Source of the DNA: Anaerolineae bacterium
GTDB taxonomy: Bacteria > Chloroflexota > Anaerolineae > Aggregatilineales > Phototrophicaceae
Direction: 5' to 3'
DNA: 64,000 nt
Assembly (NCBI GenBank): GCA_022823165.1
Contig: JAJDXR010000081.1
Location: forward strand, 186,001 to 250,000
Shown here: positions 57,871-64,000 of the stretch, piece after piece
Numbering within the stretch: the stretch's first letter is position 1
Layout of the letters: every line of letters begins with the position of its first letter
Program-made: the position numbers and the translations under genes
Notes under the pieces: generated by a model
What the model was told of the DNA's origin: nothing
The model's database searches: none
The model's input: the letters and a program-made list of their open reading frames with translations, nothing else

Positions 57871-58911
57871 TCAGTCATCCAGATCAACGCGCAGATTCTC
57901 GACATCGGTCCGCTGCGGCGCTGTGGCATAGGTCGGCACATCTTCCTCCGCGAAGATGCGGTCGATTTCCTCGCGGTCGGCGGCGGTCAAGCGCCAATCG
58001 ACGGCGGCGATATTCTCTTCCAGCTCGCGTTCGTTGCGCATGCCAACCAGCGCAACCGTCACCGCCGGGTGGCTCAGCACCCAGGCCAGCGCCAACTGCG
58101 CGACCGACTTGTCGTAGCCCTCGGCCAGCGATTTCAGCCGCTCAACGACACGCAAAGCTTTCAAGAAGTTCTCTCGCAGAAACAGCGGCAGGCCAAAGGC
58201 GTATCCGCCGCTGCGCCAGTCCCAGTCGACGAACTCTGTCTCAGGCGACATCGCGCCGGTGAGCAAACCAAAAGCCAGGCTGCCGTAGGACATAAAGCCA
58301 ACACCCTGCTCCAGGCAGTAGGGCAGCACCGCCGCTTCCATGCGCCGGTCAAACAGGTTATAGCCAACTTGATTGGCGGCCAAATTGCCGTGCTCTTGAC
58401 AGGCCCGCATCATCGGCACATCGTAGTTGGAGACGCCATAATGGCGGATCTTGCCGGCGGCTTTCAGCGTTTCGAGCGCGCCCATGGTTTCATCGTGCGG
58501 CGTCACGAGATCGGGCCAATGGATGAGCATCAAGTCAATATAGTCAGTATCAAGTCGTTTGAGGCAGCCCTCGGCGCGTTGGATGACGTGTTTGGCTGAA
58601 GCATCGCGCCCCACGACGGCGTCGTTGCCGCGGACAGTGGGATCGTCATGGTAAACAAAACCGACTTTGCTGACCACGACCACGTCCTTGCGCCGCGCTC
58701 CCAAGCCGCGCGCCAGCAACTCCTCCGAGGTGTAAGGCCCGTAGACCTCGGCAGTATCAAAGAGGGTGACGCCGTGATCAATAGCCATGTGAACGGCGCG
58801 CACGGCTTCCTCCACATCGATGTCGCCGTACTGCGTCGTGCCCAATTCCCAGGTGCCGAATCCCAGCGCCGAGCAAGTCAAATCGGTATTGCCGAAAGTT
58901 CGCTGCTCCAT
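57871..58911 (-). CDS. Aldo/keto reductase
   Basis: A 346-residue NADPH-dependent oxidoreductase. The catalytic tetrad is visible: Asp in LFDTAEVYG with its Tyr, Lys in VVVSKVGF, and His in LMLIHWPD. The IRHYGVSNYD segment is typical. AAGGAAC precedes the ATG at 58911; the frame to 58977 is longer than needed. It converges on the desaturase gene. Confidence 0.92.
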   Translation of the reverse strand: MEQRTFGNTDLTCSALGFGTWELGTTQYGDIDVEEAVRAVHMAIDHGVTLFDTAEVYGPYTSEELLARGLGARRKDVVVVSKVGFVYHDDPTVRGNDAVVGRDASAKHVIQRAEGCLKRLDTDYIDLMLIHWPDLVTPHDETMGALETLKAAGKIRHYGVSNYDVPMMRACQEHGNLAANQVGYNLFDRRMEAAVLPYCLEQGVGFMSYGSLAFGLLTGAMSPETEFVDWDWRSGGYAFGLPLFLRENFLKALRVVERLKSLAEGYDKSVAQLALAWVLSHPAVTVALVGMRNERELEENIAAVDWRLTAADREEIDRIFAEEDVPTYATAPQRTDVENLRVDLDD

Positions 58912-59219
58912 GTCGAGTTCCTTTCCTTCGGTCACTCGTGTTCTGCCGCTAGTATAGCGACGTAGCGGCAATTGCAATAATGGGGTTTGCCGCGCATCGA
59001 GATAAGCGCGCCAAATCTATCAGCCATCAAGACCACCTATTTGGAATGGCTAAACAGATACCTTGTCTTATCAATTGCGGTACATTTGCGCATGCTAGCA
59101 TTAACAACATCCTTTGAGATACAATGCGATCCATATAAGCGCTTCGTTTAATTTGATAGTTTGCAACAACCATCGGGTATAATGGTCAAGTGTCGATGGA
59201 TGATGGCAGAGGATTAAAG
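58912..59219. other. Intergenic stretch before the toxin-antitoxin genes
   Basis: About 300 bases without a gene. A perfect palindrome ATGCTAGCAT (59092-59101) may be an operator. A possible promoter, TTGATA (59153-59158) and TATAAT (59178-59183), has a long spacing of 19 bases. Confidence 0.4.
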
Positions 59220-59525
59220 ATGCAGCCGAACTTAGGGTTAGCGTATAAGGAAGATTGGGAATTGGCTCGGCAGAGAGCGCAAGCCGCCAACGTTTCAGTT
59301 GGAGAATGGCTGCATGGTGTTGCGGATTACGATGAGAAGCGCAAGCGCGATCTGGCAGCATTTGGGACCAGTTGCCACCGGTCGCTGGGGCGCCTGATGG
59401 CCGGTGAGGGATTTCCTTTCAATCCAGATACATTTCTTGAAGACACGAAGCGCTGGGCGCAAGAGCGCGACGAAGCCAACATTTCGATTTGCGATGACCA
59501 AAAACCCGCCGATTCTCCCGGCTAA
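59220..59525 (+). CDS. Probable antitoxin of a ParE-type module
   Basis: A 101-residue protein of no clear family. The AQAANVSVGEWLHGVADYD segment (about 21-39) resembles a ribbon-helix-helix core. AGAGGA lies 8 bases before the ATG. It overlaps the ParE-like gene by 32 bases, the usual antitoxin-toxin order. The antitoxin role is inferred from position. Confidence 0.6.
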   Translation: MQPNLGLAYKEDWELARQRAQAANVSVGEWLHGVADYDEKRKRDLAAFGTSCHRSLGRLMAGEGFPFNPDTFLEDTKRWAQERDEANISICDDQKPADSPG

Positions 59526-59808
59526 GTTCTCGCCGGAAGCCAGAAACGACCTTGCGGATATTCGCCGCTACACCTTCGAAAAATTCGGTGAAGAGCAAGT
59601 TGAGACTTACCTTAGTAAGCTGGCCGAGGGCATCCAACGCATAAGGGAAATGCCAGGGATCGGTCGTCGGCATGACCTCATACCAGAGGAACTGCGCCTC
59701 GTCAAAGTAGAGCAGCGCTACCTTGTCTACCAACACCTGAATGACCAGATTTATATTGTGCGGTTTCTTTATGTCCGTAGTAACTTGGGCCGATATTTCG
59801 AGCAGTAG
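59494..59808 (+). CDS. RelE/ParE-family toxin
   Basis: A 104-residue protein with the family pattern FSPEARNDLADIRRYTFEKF, then IREMPGIGRRHDLIPEELRL, YLVYQHLNDQIYIVRFLYVR and the C-terminal NLGRYF. Members inhibit gyrase or cut mRNA. The frame opens at 59404, but ATG 59494 begins just before the domain. It lies next to the second dioxygenase gene. Confidence 0.83.
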   Translation: MTKNPPILPAKFSPEARNDLADIRRYTFEKFGEEQVETYLSKLAEGIQRIREMPGIGRRHDLIPEELRLVKVEQRYLVYQHLNDQIYIVRFLYVRSNLGRYFEQ

Positions 59809-59818
59809 CGGAGTGGCA

Positions 59819-60865
59819 ATGAGTATCGAGGACAGCAGTATGGTCTTTGCGGAGGCGCTTTCAAGAGCGCATAAGCCTTATCGAGTGCGTGTAGCGGACT
59901 ACATGGCTTTCCGACGCCAGGGTTACTTGCGCGTCAAGAGCCTGGTCGCGCCCGACGAAGTGGCTGATCTGGCGGCGTTCACCGACGACATGATGGCCGG
60001 CCGGGCGACCATCCCCGGCGTTCCCGCCCCGCCGGCGGATATAAGCGAAGCCGAGCGCCGCCTCCACTACGAGCGCATCCACATGCCGCACCGCGTCTGC
60101 GAGCTGGCTGAGCGTTTCCTGCTGCATCCGCGCATCGTCGATGTGCTGGAAGCCTTGATCGGCCCCGATATCCTGGCGCTGCAGACCATGCTCTTCTTTA
60201 AGCAGCCGGGGCAAGCGGGCCAAGGCTTCCACCAGGACTCCTACTACATCCCGACCCAGCCGGATACGCTCATAGGCGCCTGGCTGGCGATAGACGCCGC
60301 CGACGAAGACAACGGCTGCCTGTGGATGACGCCCGGCTCGCAGCATGAGCCGATCTACCCCGATTGCGACGGCGCGACGCGGCAAGGCGATACCATCCTC
60401 AGCGATATCGACTCGATCCAGGCGGCCAGCCACCCCGATGTCGCCGTCAATACCCTGGCGCGGATCGCCCTGGACTACGATACCGAGATCAAGATCGAAG
60501 CCGAGCCCGGTGATGTGATCTTCTTCGGCGGGCATATCTTCCACCGCTCGCATCAGAATTCGTCCCAGCGTTCGCGGCGCGCCTTCGTCAGCCATTACTG
60601 CAACGCCCGTTCGCGCGTACCCTGGAATCATGGCCTCCCCTACGCCGGCGAAGACAACGGCGGCGCGGCCAACCACGAGCATATCCTGGCGCGCGGCGCG
60701 ACCCACCTGCCCTACGCCCAGCCCAAGTTCGGCACGCCCTGCGCGGCCAACACGCCCGATATCTATGGCGAGCGCCTGGACGACCACCGCGTCAAGTCGA
60801 TGATGGGCGACGACAACGGCTTTATGGTGTTGGTCCCGCACGACGATGTGGATCACGATCATTAA
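59819..60865 (+). CDS. Phytanoyl-CoA dioxygenase-family protein (second of three)
   Basis: 348 residues with the complete oxygenase core: GFHQDSYYIPTQPDTLIGAW (His-x-Asp), AIDAADEDNGCLWMTPGSQH and FFGGHIFHRSHQNSS (distal His), then RRAFVSHY with the 2-oxoglutarate Arg. This is closer to the classical PhyH pattern than the first copy. GGAG lies 5 bases before ATG 59819; the frame to 59741 runs into the toxin gene. Confidence 0.92.
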   Translation: MSIEDSSMVFAEALSRAHKPYRVRVADYMAFRRQGYLRVKSLVAPDEVADLAAFTDDMMAGRATIPGVPAPPADISEAERRLHYERIHMPHRVCELAERFLLHPRIVDVLEALIGPDILALQTMLFFKQPGQAGQGFHQDSYYIPTQPDTLIGAWLAIDAADEDNGCLWMTPGSQHEPIYPDCDGATRQGDTILSDIDSIQAASHPDVAVNTLARIALDYDTEIKIEAEPGDVIFFGGHIFHRSHQNSSQRSRRAFVSHYCNARSRVPWNHGLPYAGEDNGGAANHEHILARGATHLPYAQPKFGTPCAANTPDIYGERLDDHRVKSMMGDDNGFMVLVPHDDVDHDH

Positions 60866-60871
60866 TTGTTT

Positions 60872-60966
60872 ACCATCGAGTACACCGAGGGCGCCGAGTT
60901 TGACTTCTTCGTGGGTGTAAATTGTCCAAACTATGAAGCTGTAGGGGTGCCCCGATGGGTCGCCCT
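60872..60966. repeat. CACCGAG-type repeat and GTAGGGG palindrome
   Basis: ACCATCGAGTACACCGAGGG (from 60872) belongs to the CACCGAG/CACAGAG family, and GTAGGGGTGCCCCGATGGGT (from 60941) to the GTAGGGG palindromes. Both sit in the gap between two dioxygenase genes. Confidence 0.6.
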
Positions 60967-61000
60967 GGCCAGAGCAACCTAATTCTTCGAAGGTTTTACG

Positions 61001-61798
61001 ATGGTTCTGAATACAGATTACCCAATCAGCAATGCGCAGGCGGCGCAGTATCAGCGGGATGGGCATATTCTGCTGGCGGACGTGCTGCCGGCGGCGCACA
61101 TCCCGCCTTATCACGAGGCCATCGCGCAGACGGTCAAAGAGCGCAACAAGGAAACGCGCGCGCTCAAAGACCGCGATACCTATGGGCGCGCCTTCCTGCA
61201 GACGACCAATCTGTGGGAGTATAACGAGACGGTCAAAGCATACGTGCTGGCGAGGCGCTTCGCCGGCATCGCCGCGCGTCTGATGGGTGTGAAGCGTGTG
61301 CGGCTGTATCACGATCAGGCGCTCTTCAAAGAAGCCGGCGGCGGCATCACGCCCTGGCATCAAGACCAGCACTACTGGCCGCTGGCCACAGACAAGACCA
61401 TCACCATGTGGATGACACTGGCCGATATCGGCGCCGATATGGGCACACTGCGTTTCGCCTCCGGCTCGCATGTCGAGGGTTACCTGGGCGATATCCCCAT
61501 CTCGGACGAATCCGAAGCGCAGTTGCGCGAATTCGTGGAGCGGAAGGGCTTCACGCTGGCGCAGGCGGATGCCATGAGCGCCGGCTCGGCCACCTTCCAC
61601 AGCGGCTGGACGCTGCACTCAGCGCCGCCGAATCATTCCGACCGGATGCGCCCGGCCATGACGGTCATCTATTACGCCGATGGCGCGCGCGTCAGCGAGC
61701 TGGACAACAAGAACCGCGTCGCCGATCGCGACCACTGGCTGCCCGGCACGGCGCCGGGGGACCTGGCGGCCTCTCCGCTGAATCCGGTGTTGGGTTAG
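61001..61798 (+). CDS. Phytanoyl-CoA dioxygenase-family protein (third of three)
   Basis: 265 residues with TPWHQDQHYWPLATDKTITM (His-x-Asp), LADIGADMGTLRFASGSH and FHSGWTLHSAPPNHS (distal His), then RMRPAMTVIYYADG. GAAGG lies about 9 bases before the ATG. The mandelate racemase-family gene starts 3 bases after its stop, so the two are one transcription unit and may act on the same compound. Confidence 0.92.
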   Translation: MVLNTDYPISNAQAAQYQRDGHILLADVLPAAHIPPYHEAIAQTVKERNKETRALKDRDTYGRAFLQTTNLWEYNETVKAYVLARRFAGIAARLMGVKRVRLYHDQALFKEAGGGITPWHQDQHYWPLATDKTITMWMTLADIGADMGTLRFASGSHVEGYLGDIPISDESEAQLREFVERKGFTLAQADAMSAGSATFHSGWTLHSAPPNHSDRMRPAMTVIYYADGARVSELDNKNRVADRDHWLPGTAPGDLAASPLNPVLG

Positions 61799-61801
61799 CG
61801 C

Positions 61802-62929
61802 GTGAAAATCACCCAAGTCGAAGCCATCCCGCTCTTCGCCTCATTCGCCGAGGCCTTTGAGGGCGCCGTCCCGCCCGAGCTGTCCCTGCCCGCCTTCAGC
61901 ATGCGCAATAACCCGCTGCTGGGCCAAGGCGCGGTCATCGTGCGCATCACCACCGACGCCGGCCTGGTCGGCATCGGCGAGGCCATGGGGCGGCCCGGCC
62001 CGCGCGGCACGGCGGCGCATATCAACGAAGTGCTGGCGCCCCTGCTGCTGGGGCGCGACCCACGCCATCATCAAGCGCTGTTCACCGCCATGAACGAGCA
62101 GATGCGCTTCGCGCCCATGGGCATCAGCGGCGTCGATATGGCGCTGTGGGATCTGCGCGGCCAGATCTACGGCGACTGCCTGACGAACTTGCTGGGCGGC
62201 GCCGCGCGCGAGACGGTCGCTTGTTACGCCAGCCCCATTCCCTACATGGCGACTGCCGAAGGCTCAGCCGACAAAGCGCGCGAATTCCTGCAAGCCGGCT
62301 TCCGCGCGGTCAAGCTCAAGATCGGGCGCGGCATCGGCGCTGATATCGAACACAGCGCGGCCGTGCGCGCCGCCATCGGCAGCGAGGTCAAGCTGCTGGT
62401 AGACGCCAACGGCGCTTACACGGTGGGGGAGTCAGTCGCGCTGGCGAAAGACCTGGTCAAGCTGGGCGTTTACTGGCTGGAGGAGCCGGCGCATCCCGAA
62501 TATCCCGACGATTTGGCGCGCATACGGCGGCGGGTTGACTTGCCGGTGGTCTCGGGCGAGTGGCTGGGAAGCTGGTTTCAATTCCGCGACCTGCTCAAAG
62601 CCGAGGCGGTAGACGTGATCATGCCCAATATCACGCGCTGCGGCGGCATCACAGGCATGATGAAGATCGCTGACCTGGCGGCGCTGGAGAATGTGACGGT
62701 CGCGCCGCACGGCGTTGGCGCCGGCATCGGCATCGCAGCGGCCATCGCGGCTTGCGCCGTCCTGCCCAACTTTCTGATTTACGAATACAACCAGCTGTTT
62801 AATCCGCTGCGGCATACGGTGACGCGCGAGGCAATCAACTACGCCGACGGCTCCCTGCAGCCAAGCAATAGCGCCGGATTAGGCCTTACTTTGAATGAGG
62901 AGACGGTAGCGCGTTACCGCGCCGACTGA
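61802..62929 (+). CDS. Mandelate racemase/muconate lactonizing-type enzyme (enolase superfamily)
   Basis: A 375-residue enzyme. The KxK base is in AVKLKIG, the metal ligands are in LLVDANGAY, YWLEEP and SGEW, and a C-terminal His base is in VAPHGVGAG. Probably an acid-sugar dehydratase or racemase of the mandelate racemase subgroup; the substrate is not known. Starts at GTG. The gene downstream is a DeoR-type regulator, which fits a sugar-acid pathway. Confidence 0.9.
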   Translation: MKITQVEAIPLFASFAEAFEGAVPPELSLPAFSMRNNPLLGQGAVIVRITTDAGLVGIGEAMGRPGPRGTAAHINEVLAPLLLGRDPRHHQALFTAMNEQMRFAPMGISGVDMALWDLRGQIYGDCLTNLLGGAARETVACYASPIPYMATAEGSADKAREFLQAGFRAVKLKIGRGIGADIEHSAAVRAAIGSEVKLLVDANGAYTVGESVALAKDLVKLGVYWLEEPAHPEYPDDLARIRRRVDLPVVSGEWLGSWFQFRDLLKAEAVDVIMPNITRCGGITGMMKIADLAALENVTVAPHGVGAGIGIAAAIAACAVLPNFLIYEYNQLFNPLRHTVTREAINYADGSLQPSNSAGLGLTLNEETVARYRAD

Positions 62930-63015
62930 AGCTACTCGCTGTATCGCTGTCGCCGCTCAATCAAGGCCCCGCGCCAGCCGGAACTCAGCACTCAGCGCTG
63001 GCCCCCGCCTCAACA

Positions 63016-63192
63016 TCAAGCGGAAATGAGCGCCTTGGGCAAGACCAGGCCCAAGCCATGTCGCCTGCCGAATACGCGCAGGCGGTGTGTATCGGTCTCC
63101 AGTTCTTTCAGGCGCGGGTCCAGCGGGACGCCCAAATAAATTCTGCCCGGCGTATAGCGATCGAGAATGGCGCGATTTTGCTTGCCGGATTT
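63016..63192 (-). pseudogene. Possible gene remnant
   Basis: An open stretch of 58 codons, stop to stop, encodes a protein-like sequence (RAILDRYTPGRIYLGVPLDP, then a basic end) but has no ATG or GTG start. It may be the 3' end of a decayed gene or a small gene with a TTG start. The family is not recognised. It is the only coding-like trace in the 473-base stretch 62930-63402. Confidence 0.3.
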
Positions 63193-63209
63193 TCAGCTTG
63201 TCCTATACT
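63182..63209 (+). promoter_or_regulatory. Possible promoter of the DeoR-type gene
   Basis: TTGCCG (63182-63187) and TATACT (63204-63209) are 16 bases apart. A small palindrome TTTACGTAAA lies just after, near the predicted start, and could bind a regulator. The leader would be near 190 bases. Confidence 0.45.
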
Positions 63210-63402
63210 GACGGATATTTACGTAAACTAACAAGGCTCGCTGGTGTCCATGCCCGCGCAACATTTGCAAGTATATGCCCGAATCGGATATCGAAGTTTC
63301 GGTATCCGCCACTGAAAAAATTGTCTGGTCGGATCGGGCCGATATATGGCGCAGGCCTCACAGCGACGATTGGCGACTGTAGTGTAAGAGGAAAGGACAA
63401 GC

Positions 63403-64000
63403 ATGTTACCGGAAGCTCGACGCCGCTCAATTCTCAGTCATCTGTCACAGGTCAACAGCGACACGATTGTCGACCTCAGCCAGCGTTATCATGTCTCGAC
63501 GATGACGATTCGCCGCGATTTACGCTCGCTCGAGCGCGGCGGCTACGTCACGATGACACACGGCGGCGCTATTTTTGACGGCGACGCTTTCCAGCAAAAT
63601 GAGAACCATCAAATCGAAAGAGCCGCCATCCGCGCCGCCGAGAAGCGTGCTATCGGCCGCTATGTGGCCTCCAATTTCGTCGAAGATGACGATGTCGTCT
63701 TTCTCGATTCCGGCACCACCGCGCGCGCAATCGTGCCATATCTCAAAGACAAGTCGAATCTCACCACAGCCAGCAACAGCATACGCACGATCCAGGCGCT
63801 GTTTCGCATTCTGCCGCAGAGCGCCATCTTGTGCGCCGGTGGAACCCTGGCGGCGACCGCGCAGTCATTTGTCGGCCCGGTCGCGGAGCGCTTCTTTGAA
63901 GATTTTTTCCCCCGCAGAGCGGTCATTTCCGGCGTCGGCTTTTCGATCCAGTCCGGCCTGGCGGATTCGCAACTGCTGGATTCCGCGGTCAAGAAGGCGG
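63403..64000 (+). CDS. DeoR/GlpR-family transcriptional regulator (3' partial)
   Basis: The frame runs off the window after 199 codons. The N-terminus is a DeoR helix-turn-helix (LPEARRRSILSHLSQVNSDT, then VSTMTIRRDLRSLERGGYV). The sugar-phosphate-binding domain follows (FLDSGTTARAIVPYL, LTTASNSIRTIQ). AAAGGA lies 5 bases before the ATG. These regulators usually repress a nearby sugar catabolic operon and are released by a phosphorylated intermediate. Confidence 0.92.
   Translation, partial: MLPEARRRSILSHLSQVNSDTIVDLSQRYHVSTMTIRRDLRSLERGGYVTMTHGGAIFDGDAFQQNENHQIERAAIRAAEKRAIGRYVASNFVEDDDVVFLDSGTTARAIVPYLKDKSNLTTASNSIRTIQALFRILPQSAILCAGGTLAATAQSFVGPVAERFFEDFFPRRAVISGVGFSIQSGLADSQLLDSAVKKA

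Noticed and set aside
55466..61618. Minus-strand frames of 333 and 585 codons opposite the dioxygenase genes
   Set aside because: The larger one crosses two separate oxygenase genes and an intergenic repeat, which no real gene would do here.
63087..63578. Plus-strand frame of 163 codons
   Set aside because: It overlaps the DeoR gene in another frame. The DeoR frame has a good ribosome binding site and clear helix-turn-helix, and is open to the window end.

Overview
The window looks like a chromosome segment of an uncultured Chloroflexota bacterium (Anaerolineae-like, GC-rich). This is inferred from gene content, not from a marker gene. It carries an archaeal-style start of the mevalonate pathway (class II HMG-CoA reductase, HMG-CoA synthase, SCP2-type thiolase, DUF35 protein). 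It also carries the alternative end of that pathway (mevalonate kinase, a decarboxylase of the phosphomevalonate type, isopentenyl phosphate kinase), described in Roseiflexus. Other pointers are LCP and LysM wall proteins and several phytanoyl-CoA dioxygenases with a mandelate racemase-like enzyme.

Layout. 1-3.5 kb: Met/Thr biosynthesis (cystathionine synthase-type enzyme, thrC, thrB). 3.5-8.7 kb: a strong promoter, then iscX-nuoB-nuoCD-nuoI and an Mrp/Ind1-type P-loop protein, i.e. part of the peripheral arm of complex I between two Fe-S assembly factors. 8.7-11.6 kb: small membrane protein, STAS protein, beta-lactamase-fold hydrolase and NUDIX hydrolase. 11.8-20.8 kb: envelope operon of a histidine-kinase-like protein lacking the phosphoacceptor His, a 1358-residue Thr/Pro repeat protein ending in LysM, and an LCP protein. 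20.8-22.0 kb: tRNA-Pro(GGG), a terminator, and selD with an in-frame UGA (Sec) and a SECIS-like hairpin. 22.0-24.0 kb: an alpha-oxoamine synthase and a small membrane protein. 24.1-28.3 kb: mevalonate locus A. 28.4-37.3 kb: msmK-like ATPase, cinA, lepA, and an operon of PrsW-like, PsbP-like, trypsin-like and tlyA genes. 37.4-42.9 kb: an orphan solute-binding lipoprotein and mevalonate locus B with a UbiA-type prenyltransferase. 43-49 kb: M50 protease, HEAT protein, SCP2 protein, LysM/M23 lipoprotein, SH3 protein and ErpA-type Fe-S carrier. 49.3-51 kb: an IS110-family element between CACAGAG repeats. 51-64 kb: accessory region with a sugar-type ABC transporter (one permease contains a PDZ domain), three PhyH-type dioxygenases, a desaturase, an aldo/keto reductase, a ParE-type toxin module, a mandelate racemase-family enzyme and a DeoR regulator that runs off the end.

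Recurring themes are fold-conserved proteins that have lost catalytic residues (histidine kinase, trypsin-like protease, PrsW-like, thiolase, STAS, M23, CinA C-terminal half) and dispersed short palindromic intergenic repeats in the accessory half. The most notable signals are the selenoprotein SelD missed by ordinary ORF calling, the complex I/Fe-S mini-cluster with matching NuoB and NuoI tails, the thiolase/HMGS/DUF35 operon with an altered thiolase active site, the PDZ-containing ABC permease, and the pseudokinase/repeat-stalk/LCP operon.
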